From Algoriphagus aquaeductus (GTDB lineage Bacteria; Bacteroidota; Bacteroidia; Cytophagales; Cyclobacteriaceae): a stretch of 60,135 bases of DNA. Below, piece after piece: positions 17,231 through 24,922 of this stretch; the stretch's first letter is position 1, and each line of letters opens with the position of its first letter. The notes under the pieces are model-generated. The model did no database searches and was not told where the DNA came from. It saw only the letters and a program-made list of their open reading frames with translations. The position numbers and the translations under genes were made by a program. The stretch spans positions 1 through 60,135 of the forward strand of contig NZ_QKTX01000022.1 in the NCBI RefSeq assembly GCF_003253485.1, written 5' to 3'.

Positions 17231-17265
17231 TTTGTCCGTCGTAATTCTAAAATCGTAAATCGTAC

Positions 17266-17760
17266 ATGATAATCAGACAGCTATCCAAAGAAGAACTCAC
17301 CAAAGTTCAGTCCATCGCTCTCCGCACCTGGCCATCGACTTTTGCCAATATTCTGAGCACGGAGCAGATCGAGTACATGCTCAATTGGATGTATTCGATC
17401 GAAATGCTGGAATCACAGTTTGAAAAGGGACATACCTTTTTGCTTGCTGAAGAAGATGGAAAAGAACTCGGATTTGCGGGTTTTGAACTGAATTATGCTG
17501 AGGGACCAAAGGCCAAGCTGCACAAAATCTATCTTTTACCGGAAGCGCAGGGAAAAGGAGCCGGAAAGGCCTTAATCCTCGAAGTAGCCGACCGGACCAG
17601 AAAAGTAGGTCAAAAAAGCCTACTCCTCAACGTAAATAAGTACAATCAAAAAGCCATTGATTTTTACTTGAAAATGGGTTTTCAGGAGATTTACAAAGAA
17701 GTAATCGACATCGGAAACGGCTATGAGATGGATGATGTGGTCATGGAGCTTGATCTTTAA
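17266..17760 (+). CDS. GNAT family N-acetyltransferase
   Basis: A 164-residue single-domain acetyltransferase. The acetyl-CoA binding motif A is IYLLPEAQGKGAGKALILEV near residues 90-110 (the Q/RxxGxG/A signature is QGKGAG). It is followed by LLNVNKYNQKAIDFYLKMGF, the typical GNAT end of beta-5 and alpha-4. The acceptor substrate is unknown; candidates include small amines or protein N termini. It lies 157 bases after the E1 gene with degenerate repeats between, so it is probably separately transcribed. Confidence 0.9.
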   Translation: MIIRQLSKEELTKVQSIALRTWPSTFANILSTEQIEYMLNWMYSIEMLESQFEKGHTFLLAEEDGKELGFAGFELNYAEGPKAKLHKIYLLPEAQGKGAGKALILEVADRTRKVGQKSLLLNVNKYNQKAIDFYLKMGFQEIYKEVIDIGNGYEMDDVVMELDL

Positions 17761-17874
17761 GGCACTTATTTATGCTACTTCTCCGAAAGCAGAATTTTCA
17801 TCCAGTTTCCGGAAAAGCAGGGCTTCCATAAAAAAGGTTTGAAGGCAAGAAAAAGGTTGAAATCTGAATGGAGC

Positions 17875-18367
17875 CAACTCCCCCTTTTCAAGGGGGCAAG
17901 GGGGATTTTTAAAGAAATGAAGTTTTATCTACCCTATTCCTCAACTCCCAATCATCGATAAAACTGTCAATTTCCCTTAATACCAATGGCATTGATTTCT
18001 TTACTTCGATATCCAAAAATCTCAAAAACGACAATCCCATACTTTCAAGAATTCGCTGCCTCTCCAGATCCTCCCCTACTGTTTCTTCATAGAAATGCGA
18101 GTCTCCATCAATTTCAATTACCAGATTGAGTTTTCGACAATAAAAATCGACAATGTAGTTACCCAAAGGTTTCTGACGATTGAATGAATACCCTCTGAAT
18201 TGACTTGCTCGAAGCTTTTGCCATAATAGAATTTCAGCCAAGGTGGAATGAGACCTAAGCTCCCTTGAAAAATCCTTTAGGTTTTTGTTATAGGGTAAAA
18301 ATTGCATGGAACAATTTAAGAAATGTGGCTTAAAATCCCCCCTAGCCCCCTTGAGAAGGGGGAATTG
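17875..18367. mobile_element. DUF559 gene between hairpin-forming terminal inverted repeats
   Basis: Left end 17875-17912 and right end 18330-18367 are inverted copies of each other (33 of 38 positions identical). Each contains its own hairpin: CCCCCTT-TTC-AAGGGGG (17880-17896) and CCCCCTT-GAG-AAGGGGG (18346-18362). They enclose a single DUF559 nuclease-like gene, giving a unit of 493 bp. No transposase is inside. Direct target repeats are not evident. I infer a small mobile or mobilised unit. Confidence 0.6.
17909..18307 (-). CDS. DUF559 domain protein (Vsr/PD-(D/E)XK-like endonuclease fold)
   Basis: A 132-residue protein of the DUF559 family, related to very-short-patch-repair endonucleases. 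It shows SHSTLAEILLWQKLRASQF, the core NYIVDFYCRKLNLVIEIDGD (catalytic Asp and Glu-x-Asp region, near residues 57-76), then RQRILESMGLSFLRFLDIEV. No DNA target can be predicted. I placed the start at 18307 (MQFLPYNKNL); an in-frame upstream ATG at 18385 would translate the right inverted repeat as LLKGARGD, which I regard as repeat-derived. The reading frame's stop lies just inside the left repeat. Confidence 0.85.
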   Translation of the reverse strand: MQFLPYNKNLKDFSRELRSHSTLAEILLWQKLRASQFRGYSFNRQKPLGNYIVDFYCRKLNLVIEIDGDSHFYEETVGEDLERQRILESMGLSFLRFLDIEVKKSMPLVLREIDSFIDDWELRNRVDKTSFL

Positions 18368-18454
18368 CCTCGAACTGAACTTCAAGAATAATTGAAAGAA
18401 TCAATCATTTATTCAATAAAGTCAATATCTCCACACATAGTTAAAGCTGCCAAA

Positions 18455-18490
18455 AAAAGCCCGAGAGTCTCAATTCCCGGGCTTTTGCTT
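18455..18490 (-). terminator. Sulfatase gene terminator
   Basis: Stem AAAAGCCCG (18455-18463) with CGGGCTTTT (18478-18486), loop of 14 nt, just after the sulfatase stop at 18493. The run of A at 18452-18458 is a U-tract on the minus strand. Confidence 0.75.
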
Positions 18491-18492
18491 TT

Positions 18493-20031
18493 TTACTTCA
18501 ACTCTACCTGCTCGATCTTACTGTTATCTCCTCTGATCTCCTGATACTTTTTCTTCATTTCTTCCAGTTTTTCGGGGTTGGATTGGGCAAGGTTGGTTTT
18601 CTGTCCTGGATCTTCTTTAAGATTGTACAGCTGATAATCCGGAGAATTCCCCATTTCGATATTGACATTCTTCTCTACGGCTGGTCCCGGATAGGGAGGA
18701 ATCATCACCCAATCTCCCGCTCTCAGGGCAGTTTTAGTGTAAGCTTCTAACACAAAGGAATCCCTTCCTTTTTGGCTTTTGCCCATAAATACTTCCAGCA
18801 GGTTTTGGCTATCTGGACCAATTTCTTCGCTCCCCACCAGAGCAGCCAAGGAAGCCAATAGATCAATCTGCGTCACCAACGCATCTGATACCCCATGCTG
18901 GATGATTCCTTTCCAATAGGTTACAAACGGAACACGTGTACCTGCTTCGTACAGGGAATATTTACCTCCTCGGAATGGCCCTGCAGGAGTGTGATCTCCA
19001 AGCTTTTCTACGGCATCATCGTAGTAGCCGTCATTCAATACGGGACCATTATCGCTGGAGAAAATAATCAGGGTATTTTCCAAAACCCCTTCTTCTTCCA
19101 AGGTCTTCAGCATTTCTCCAATTACCCAATCCGCTTCCAAAATCACATCCCCACGAGGTCCCATCCCGGATTTCCCTTCAAATCTCGGATGTGGAGTTCG
19201 CGGTACATGTGGCTGCTGCATGGGGAAAAACAAGAAAAACGGTTTGTCAGATTTAGCTTTTTCATGGATATACGCTTTTCCCTTCTCAAGAAAATGATCC
19301 GCCATATCCACATCACTCCACTTGGCACTGTCGCCTCCTTTCATATAGCCGATTCTTGGAATACCATTCACGATGCTGTTATTGTGGCCGTGATGCCACT
19401 TCATGGTTAGCAGTTCCGGATTGGAAATAGCCGTAGGTTCGCCATCAAAGTTTTTGTCGTAATCTACCTGAATTGGGTCTTTAGGATCCAAATTCACCAC
19501 ACGACCATTTTCGATATACACAGTAGGAACCCGGTCCTGAGTCGCTGCCAAAATATGGGAATGATCAAATCCCACATGGTTGGGACTTGGGGAGATTTCC
19601 TGATTCCAGTCCACGAAACCAGTACCTAAACCTAGGTGCCACTTTCCGATCACGGCAGTTTCATAGCCCTGTTCTTTTAGCATTTTTGGAAGCGTCATCT
19701 GAGCCGTATCGATGATCAGAGGGGCTGTGCCGGGGAGAATTTTGGCATCTTGATTTCTCCAAGGATAAGTTCCGGTCAAAAGTGCATAGCGGCTGGGCGT
19801 ACAGGTTGCGGATGAAGCATAGCCGTTGGTGAATCTCAATCCTCCATTGGCCAAGCGGTCCATATTCGGAGTCTGAAGTGTACCTACTCCATAGGCGCTG
19901 ACATCGCCATAGCCAAGGTCGTCGAGGTAGATCAACACAATGTTTGGTTTTTGCTGGGCATTAGTTTGGATGACTAGAATAAAGAAAAAAATAAGAGCAG
20001 GAGACAAGTTTTTTCTGATCCATGAAAGCAT
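18493..20031 (-). CDS. Secreted sulfatase (S1 family)
   Basis: A 512-residue exported formylglycine-dependent sulfatase that would hydrolyse sulfate esters in the periplasm or outside the cell. It has a signal peptide (residues 1-25, ending TNAQ), the metal motif LIYLDDLGYGD (Asp37, Asp38), the formylglycine motif CTPSRYALLTG (Cys77 to be converted, Pro79, Arg81), the lysine/histidine segment VIGKWHLGLG near 130, and the second metal site FSSDNGP near 325. The C-terminal part is as in arylsulfatases. Neither a polysaccharide utilisation locus nor the maturing enzyme lies nearby. The gene lies 47 bases behind truA and may be cotranscribed. Confidence 0.93.
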   Translation of the reverse strand: MLSWIRKNLSPALIFFFILVIQTNAQQKPNIVLIYLDDLGYGDVSAYGVGTLQTPNMDRLANGGLRFTNGYASSATCTPSRYALLTGTYPWRNQDAKILPGTAPLIIDTAQMTLPKMLKEQGYETAVIGKWHLGLGTGFVDWNQEISPSPNHVGFDHSHILAATQDRVPTVYIENGRVVNLDPKDPIQVDYDKNFDGEPTAISNPELLTMKWHHGHNNSIVNGIPRIGYMKGGDSAKWSDVDMADHFLEKGKAYIHEKAKSDKPFFLFFPMQQPHVPRTPHPRFEGKSGMGPRGDVILEADWVIGEMLKTLEEEGVLENTLIIFSSDNGPVLNDGYYDDAVEKLGDHTPAGPFRGGKYSLYEAGTRVPFVTYWKGIIQHGVSDALVTQIDLLASLAALVGSEEIGPDSQNLLEVFMGKSQKGRDSFVLEAYTKTALRAGDWVMIPPYPGPAVEKNVNIEMGNSPDYQLYNLKEDPGQKTNLAQSNPEKLEEMKKKYQEIRGDNSKIEQVELK

Positions 20032-20078
20032 AAATTCTGAAGGTTATTTTGGGAAAATGATCTCCCTAAATTGAATCT

Positions 20079-20855
20079 TTAACTATCCAAATCCAATACC
20101 GTCTCCCAAAGTACCAAACCATTCGCGGAAGCAGTAGGAACCGTCTCCCATTCGTGAGTAGGATTTTCTAGACGACTTTTGATTTCTTCTAGGGAAAAAT
20201 ACCAAATGGCATAAACCATTTTACGGACTTGGTGATAGAGAAAACCCGTTCCAGTCACTTCAAAGCAATAGATTTTTTCGGGTGAAAACTCAGTAGAAAA
20301 AGCTTCGGTCTCGAAGATTTTGGCTTCTAAGATTTCTCTGGTGAAATCAATCTTATTTCCCGAAATTCTGCAGAAAGCTCTGAAATCATGCTTTCCCACA
20401 AAAAGCGAAGCATTTTCCTGCATTCGTTCCAATGAATTGATCTGGGAAACCGAAGTCAAAAAAGCTGAGGCAAATGGATGAAAAGATTCAGAATCTGAGA
20501 AAAAGTAACGGTACGTTTTCTGTTTGACCGAGTGGATCAGATTGAAGTCTCTGGGAATTGGCCGAACTGAATTGAATCGGATTTCTCCATTCAAATTCAG
20601 GTTCAAGGCTGCCAAGATCGGTTCAAAATCCACCTCTTCCCGAAGGAAAATCTGAACAAAACCCTGCCTACAACTCACTCCTGAATCGGTCCGACTCGAT
20701 CCGATCAAGCGTAAATCCTCGTGACCCAACACAAAGCGAACCACCCGCTCCAATTTCCCCTCCACTGTGGGCTGCTCTTTCTGCTTGGCCCAACCCTTGA
20801 ATCGGGCACCGTAATACGAAATGGAAAAAAGGTAGGAGAAAGGACGAGAAAGCAT
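20079..20855 (-). CDS. truA: tRNA pseudouridine synthase TruA (divergent)
   Basis: TruA makes pseudouridine at positions 38-40 of tRNA anticodon arms. From ATG 20855 the protein has 258 residues and begins with the expected strand YLFSISYYGARFKGW. The catalytic aspartate lies in SSRTDSGVSCRQ, a diverged form of the usual GRTDAGVHA motif, near residue 55. Further family features are FNLIHSVKQKTYRYFF and FEVTGTGFLYHQVRKMVYAI. A longer frame from 20927 would add 24 residues without family resemblance. The sulfatase follows at 47 bases. The divergent motif suggests a fast-evolving or specialised copy. Confidence 0.82.
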   Translation of the reverse strand: MLSRPFSYLFSISYYGARFKGWAKQKEQPTVEGKLERVVRFVLGHEDLRLIGSSRTDSGVSCRQGFVQIFLREEVDFEPILAALNLNLNGEIRFNSVRPIPRDFNLIHSVKQKTYRYFFSDSESFHPFASAFLTSVSQINSLERMQENASLFVGKHDFRAFCRISGNKIDFTREILEAKIFETEAFSTEFSPEKIYCFEVTGTGFLYHQVRKMVYAIWYFSLEEIKSRLENPTHEWETVPTASANGLVLWETVLDLDS

Positions 20856-20938
20856 TTGAGATAAGGAGATGATTTGGGCGGAGAATTTTATTTCCCTCTG
20901 ATCTTGGGTAACTTGGAACAAACCCAAAAATACGCGCT

Positions 20939-21511
20939 ATGAAAACATTTCTCAGCCTCCTGCTCCTTTTTATCGGTTTTTCAGCATTGTCCCAAACTGT
21001 ACCAAGTAAAGACATCCAAATCAAACTGGCTGTCCTGGCAGCTCCGGAAGATCAGCGGGCCGGTGCCACGGTGTATGCCTTTGACGGCGCCTTGCTTCGA
21101 AAAGGCACCAATCAAACCGTTTGCTTAGGTGATGACCCCGGCCGAGAAGGTCTTTCGGTTTCCTGCTACCATAGCAGCGCACAGCCCTTTATGGAGCGAG
21201 GATGGGCGCTCCGAAAAGAAGGCAAAACTGCGGATGAAATTTTCAAGATTCGGGAAGCGGAATCCAAAGCCGGGAAACTCAAACTACCCGATCAGGGAAG
21301 CTTGCTCAATGCCTTGACTGCCGAGCATGCCGATGTCAACTGGACTACCGGTGAAGCCAAAAACACCTACACCCGCTCGGTCGTCTATATCCCATGGGCC
21401 ACGGCCGAAAGCACCGGATTGCCACTGAAACCAGCCGGTCCCGGTTTACCTTGGATTATGGATCCGGGCACACATCGGGCGCATATTATGATTAATCCGG
21501 CGAGGGATTGA
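20939..21511 (+). CDS. Secreted protein of unknown function
   Basis: A 190-residue exported protein with a signal peptide (MKTFLSLLLLFIGFSALSQ). I do not recognise a named family. The mature part contains VYAFDGALLRKGTNQTVCLG, DDPGREGLSVSCYHSSAQPF with two cysteines that may form a disulfide, and VVYIPWATAESTGLP near the end, followed by DPGTHRAHIMINP. His and Asp in that last phrase could bind a metal, which is speculation. It is transcribed divergently from truA with an 83-bp gap. Confidence 0.7.
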   Translation: MKTFLSLLLLFIGFSALSQTVPSKDIQIKLAVLAAPEDQRAGATVYAFDGALLRKGTNQTVCLGDDPGREGLSVSCYHSSAQPFMERGWALRKEGKTADEIFKIREAESKAGKLKLPDQGSLLNALTAEHADVNWTTGEAKNTYTRSVVYIPWATAESTGLPLKPAGPGLPWIMDPGTHRAHIMINPARD

Positions 21512-21541
21512 GTTATTCGTTAAATTTGAAAAAATTCGATT

Positions 21542-21820
21542 ATGGAACTTTCATTAAAAGAGGTATTTGAGGCGTCCAAAGGTGTGCTGTCCGAAATAGT
21601 TGATCTTTCAGACCCTGACTTCAGATTAGAACAGGTTGAATTTAAAAAAGATGAAAAAATTTGGGATGTAGTTGTCTCATTTTTAGTCGCAAACAAAAAT
21701 AAACCTGTTGGAATTACTCCAATAACTTTTTCTTTCCCGGTTGAGCGAGTTTACAAAAGGCTAAAAATCGATGAAAACAAAGAAGTGCTGGGGATTTACA
21801 TGTTTTCAGAGGCAGGATGA
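21542..21820 (+). CDS. 92-residue protein coupled to a PIN-domain gene
   Basis: A small acidic protein (ELSLKEVFEASKGVLSEIVD, later VVVSFLVANKNKPVGITPIT, ending KRLKIDENKEVLGIYMF). I do not recognise a family, and no DNA-binding motif is apparent. Its stop overlaps the start of the next gene (ATGA at 21817-21820), which argues for functional coupling to the PIN-domain protein. An antitoxin-like role is possible but unsupported by homology. Confidence 0.65.
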   Translation: MELSLKEVFEASKGVLSEIVDLSDPDFRLEQVEFKKDEKIWDVVVSFLVANKNKPVGITPITFSFPVERVYKRLKIDENKEVLGIYMFSEAG

Positions 21821-22278
21821 TTTTTGTGGATACGAATGCGCTGATCCTCTTAGTAGTCGGACTTATTGATAAGTCTCTAATTTCATCGCATAAACGTACT
21901 TCTATTTTTGAATCGATTGATTTTGAGAATTTGGCTTTTCTGATCGGTGACTTGGAGAAAGTGGTAACTACTCCGAATGTTTTGACAGAAGTGGATAATC
22001 TGCTGAATAATTTTCAAAGAGGCCATCGATGGGCCTATTACCAAGTAATAAGAGAATTGATAGCAAAGTCAACAGAGAAATTTCTTGAGTCTAAAAAAAT
22101 GATGGACTCCAATGCTTTTTTTGAACTAGGACTAACAGATTCAGGAGTTCTGGAAATTTGCAAAGAGTGTGATTTTTTGATTACCGGAGATTCCAGACTT
22201 TCAGACTATGCCAATGCTTATGGTATAAAAGTGATAGACTTAAAAAAAATCAGAAATGAGCGATTAACTTCACTTTGA
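21817..22278 (+). CDS. PIN-domain protein (putative ribonuclease)
   Basis: A 153-residue protein with the PIN fold expected of single-strand RNA nucleases. The first acidic residue is in MIFVDTNALILLVVG (Asp5); the second is in TTPNVLTEVDNLLNNF (Glu near 67); the C-terminal acidic cluster is GLTDSGVLEICKECDFLITGDSRL (the Asp residues of LTDSG and TGD). Most PIN-domain toxins of TA systems look like this but are shorter (about 130). It is translationally coupled to the 92-residue gene and followed after 66 bases by a MntA-HepT pair. Confidence 0.85.
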   Translation: MIFVDTNALILLVVGLIDKSLISSHKRTSIFESIDFENLAFLIGDLEKVVTTPNVLTEVDNLLNNFQRGHRWAYYQVIRELIAKSTEKFLESKKMMDSNAFFELGLTDSGVLEICKECDFLITGDSRLSDYANAYGIKVIDLKKIRNERLTSL

Positions 22279-22344
22279 TTCTGAGGAGATTGTCATCTCA
22301 TGATTTTGAATCTACTTAGGGAAAAAAATTATTTAGGTTTCATT

Positions 22345-22635
22345 ATGAAAAACTTCAATCAAATCAAATCCAAACTGGAAATCCACAAAAAGGAGCTTTT
22401 TGAAAAGTATCCGATCAAGGACTTGGCGATTTTTGGTTCCTATGCCCGCAATGAACAAAAAGAAGCGAGTGACCTGGATTTGATGGTAGAGTTTCATAGC
22501 CGTGTAGGTTCAGAGTTTATTGAATTGGCGGATGAACTGGAGGAAATCCTTGGAATCAAAGTCGATTTGGTCTCCAAAAAAGGAATCAAAGAGCGGTATT
22601 TTGAGCGGATTAAAGGGGATTTGATTTATGTCTAG
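22345..22635 (+). CDS. mntA: MntA-type nucleotidyltransferase antitoxin
   Basis: A 96-residue minimal nucleotidyltransferase. The motif GSYARNEQKEASDLDLMVEF is a perfect GSx10DxD. Family members (MntA) add AMP units to a tyrosine of the HepT toxin and so neutralise it. I chose ATG 22345 (MKNFNQIKSK); the frame is open to 22300 but the extra residues look non-homologous. The stop overlaps the hepT start by 8 bases. Downstream is an Mrr-type nuclease gene, so the pair sits in a small defence-like cluster. Confidence 0.9.
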   Translation: MKNFNQIKSKLEIHKKELFEKYPIKDLAIFGSYARNEQKEASDLDLMVEFHSRVGSEFIELADELEEILGIKVDLVSKKGIKERYFERIKGDLIYV

Positions 22636-22981
22636 GAGAGACATCGACTTGCTTCTCATGGACATGAAGGAGTCCGCAGAGAAAATTTTGAAATATACAG
22701 AAGGGCTTACCTATGACGATTTTTTAAGGGATGACAAAACAATCGACGCGGTAGTTAGAAACTTCGAAATTATTGGAGAAGCATCAATCCGGATTGAAGA
22801 TGATTTCAAACTTGATCATCCGCAAATCGAATGGAAAAAACTACGGGGATTTCGAAATCGAATCGTTCATGAATATTTTGGAATCGATTACGAAATAGTT
22901 TGGTCTATCATTGAGAGTGACCTTGAAGAATTGATTTTTCAACTTGAAGAAATTTTAAAAAATGGCAAAGAAGAAAAATAG
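22628..22981 (+). CDS. hepT: HepT-type toxin (DUF86)
   Basis: A 117-residue helical protein of the HepT/DUF86 family. The active motif Rx4HxY is present as RNRIVHEYF near residue 77 onward; in known pairs it acts on RNA and its tyrosine is the AMPylation target of MntA. The helix-rich start RRDIDLLLMDMKESAEKIL and the phrase FEIIGEASIRIEDDF fit the family. It overlaps mntA by 8 bases and the following mrr-like gene by 20 bases, giving a three-gene coupled operon. Confidence 0.92.
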   Translation: MSRRDIDLLLMDMKESAEKILKYTEGLTYDDFLRDDKTIDAVVRNFEIIGEASIRIEDDFKLDHPQIEWKKLRGFRNRIVHEYFGIDYEIVWSIIESDLEELIFQLEEILKNGKEEK

Positions 22982-23861
22982 TAAAGCGGAATTCATAAAA
23001 TATTTCGGGCCAGTCCTTGAAGCTCTAAAAGCTTTAGGGGGCTCTGCAAAACCAAGAGAAATATCTGAATGGATTGGTGACCATTATCAATTACCGGATG
23101 AGGTATTAAATGAAAAATATGAAAAGTCCGGTCAATTAAAATTTCCTAATCAGATCGCTTGGGCAAGACAATATTTGGTATGGGAAGGTTTACTTGATTC
23201 GTCAAAACATGGGATTTGGGCTTTAACCGAAACAGGATGGAAAACTAGCTTGGATGAAAAACAAGCGTATGATATTTTTTTGAAATGGGTTAAGATTTTT
23301 CAAGACTTAAGGCAGAACAAAGAATCAATTGATCAAGAGGAGAAAAATATAGAAAAAGTGATAGAAACTACTGAACCGGAGGAAGGACAATCAGTAGTAA
23401 AACCAACACTATTGGAAGTTTTACAAAGCATTTCACCAACAGGCTTTGAACATCTTTGTGGTCGACTACTAAAGGAATATGACTTTGAAAATATCGAAAT
23501 AACCCAACGTTCCAATGATGGGGGAATTGATGGCTACGCAACCTTGAAACTAAATCCATTTGTCAGTTTGAGCGTTTTCTTTCAATGTAAAAGATTCCAA
23601 GGTACAGTACCGACTGAGAAGGTTCAGGCATTTATTGGCGTTATGGAAACCAATAAAAGAAGTGTAGAAAAAGGATTAATAATTACTACTGGGAATTTTG
23701 CTAAGGCGGCACACGAGATAGAAAAAGCTAACATTAAATTAGAACTTATTGATGGGGCAAAATTGGTGGAAATGTTTGAAAGAAAGGAACTGGGAGTAAT
23801 TCCAAAAACCATTTACGACCCTGACATGAAGTTTTTCGAGAGATATAGAGAAATGAAGTAG
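22962..23861 (+). CDS. Mrr-family restriction endonuclease
   Basis: A 299-residue protein of the Mrr type IV restriction family. The N-terminal winged-helix domain (about 10-105) contains LKALGGSAKPREISEWI and KFPNQIAWARQYLVWEGLLD. The C-terminal nuclease domain (about 148-270) has GFEHLCGRLLKEYDFENIEI, then the catalytic DGGIDGYA and VFFQCKRFQG (D and QxK), followed by GLIITTGNFAKAAHEIEKAN. Mrr enzymes cut modified foreign DNA and can be toxic. The start lies within hepT, so expression is tied to the MntA-HepT pair. It ends 6 bases before a leuB-derived terminator copy. Confidence 0.92.
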   Translation: MAKKKNSKAEFIKYFGPVLEALKALGGSAKPREISEWIGDHYQLPDEVLNEKYEKSGQLKFPNQIAWARQYLVWEGLLDSSKHGIWALTETGWKTSLDEKQAYDIFLKWVKIFQDLRQNKESIDQEEKNIEKVIETTEPEEGQSVVKPTLLEVLQSISPTGFEHLCGRLLKEYDFENIEITQRSNDGGIDGYATLKLNPFVSLSVFFQCKRFQGTVPTEKVQAFIGVMETNKRSVEKGLIITTGNFAKAAHEIEKANIKLELIDGAKLVEMFERKELGVIPKTIYDPDMKFFERYREMK

Positions 23862-23867
23862 GGCAAA

Positions 23868-23895
23868 GAAACCACCCCATCCCTGAGGTGGTTTC
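23868..23895. terminator. Bidirectional terminator, copy of the leuB terminator
   Basis: Stem GAAACCACC (23868-23876) and GGTGGTTTC (23887-23895). The hairpin differs by one base from the leuB terminator at 26699-26724. It serves the mrr-like gene (+) and the convergent cassette (-). Confidence 0.8.
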
Positions 23896-23943
23896 TTTGT
23901 TTACACAGCTAAATTCTTACCCCAAAACCATGGCTATCAGCCA
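23882..23943 (-). pseudogene. leuB 3'-end relic with its terminator (copy B)
   Basis: Positions 23917-23943 match the last nine codons, including the stop, of leuB (26747-26773) at 21 of 27 bases and would read W-L-I-A-M-V-L-G-stop. The spacing between tail and terminator core CCTGAGGTGG is 38 nt, the same as at leuB. It marks the far end of the accessory cassette behind leuB. Confidence 0.75.
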
Positions 23944-24010
23944 ATTTTGCAATTAACAAGATTAAAAGCATTTCATTGATTCCCTTAGCTTAATTGTTAA
24001 TTAAATTTAT

Positions 24011-24922
24011 TCACTCTTTCAAAAAGGTTAACTCAACAGCAGGATGGAACTTATCAGAATTGAAGACTCCAATTTCACCTCCGGTTATATAGAAACCCAA
24101 ATCAATATCTTTACTGACACCTTGATCTGCCAATGCAAATTTGGATTTGGGTTCATTTTCCAATAAATCAAACACAATAAATAAGTCTTTCACTCCCTCC
24201 GGTATAAGTACGGATCCATCTAAATTCACCTTCATCCATCCTGGTTTAGATACTTCTACCACTTTATTACCCTGCAATAATTCCGAGAAGTCTTTAATTG
24301 AATTTATCTTACCCTGGTAAATTTGAAAGCCTTTTTTGGGGACTAGTATCCGAATTGATACATCTACTTTTTCTTCCAAAACTTTAGACACATAAAACTT
24401 AATTTCATCCAAATAAAGCTGTTTCTTCTTCGGTATTTTGACTCTGATGGTGTATCGATAAAACTCTCCCTTGGAACCTCTCACTGTTACTATGGGATTT
24501 GATACCTCCCGTACCTTACCTGAAGCATTTCCAATTTTTAGCTCACTTAGGACAGTTGAGTTAATGGCAATCACCGGAAGTTCAAATTCCTTGGCTTTCA
24601 AAAAAATCGCGCCCACCTCCCAAATCCTCTTTACAGAAAGGAGAGTATCATTGATCCCATAGCCTGAAATGTTGATCAAGGAGTTCTCTGGGATTTCCTT
24701 TTTTAGGTATTCTAGTTTACCAGTCAAATCAGTAAACCCCATGAAACTCCCTCCCTCCACCTGTACCCTGAGATATGCAAGAGGCATGCGCTCATTTGAA
24801 GAATAGAAATAGGTAGTACTTCTCTCTTGCCCAAAAGACTGAACGAAGATCAAAAAAAACGGAACGATCAAATATTTATTTGCCGATTGTATAAGACACC
24901 AAAATGGGTTTTTCATAGTCAA
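24011..24922 (-). CDS. Exported protein with carboxypeptidase-regulatory-like N-terminal domain
   Basis: A 303-residue exported protein (hydrophobic LIVPFFLIFVQSFG, then mature part). Residues about 40-100 look like a short beta-sandwich related to the carboxypeptidase D regulatory-like domain common in Bacteroidota (LAYLRVQVEGGSFMGFTDLT). The remainder is beta-rich (VTVRGSKGEFYRYTIRVKIP, KPGWMKVNLDGSVLIPEG) and has no family that I recognise. Its start overlaps the end of the propeller gene by 47 bases (41 if the second ATG at 24916 is used), implying coupled translation. It is the last gene of the leuB-side cassette. Confidence 0.72.
   Translation of the reverse strand: MTMKNPFWCLIQSANKYLIVPFFLIFVQSFGQERSTTYFYSSNERMPLAYLRVQVEGGSFMGFTDLTGKLEYLKKEIPENSLINISGYGINDTLLSVKRIWEVGAIFLKAKEFELPVIAINSTVLSELKIGNASGKVREVSNPIVTVRGSKGEFYRYTIRVKIPKKKQLYLDEIKFYVSKVLEEKVDVSIRILVPKKGFQIYQGKINSIKDFSELLQGNKVVEVSKPGWMKVNLDGSVLIPEGVKDLFIVFDLLENEPKSKFALADQGVSKDIDLGFYITGGEIGVFNSDKFHPAVELTFLKE

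Noticed and set aside
17880..17896. The C/G-run hairpins at 17880-17896 and 18346-18362 as plain terminators
   Set aside because: They are parts of two longer inverted copies around one gene, lack U-tracts in a consistent orientation, and the right one is upstream of the gene.
18308..18385. N-terminal extension of the DUF559 protein from ATG 18385
   Set aside because: The added residues are the translation of the right inverted repeat; the family core begins after ATG 18307.
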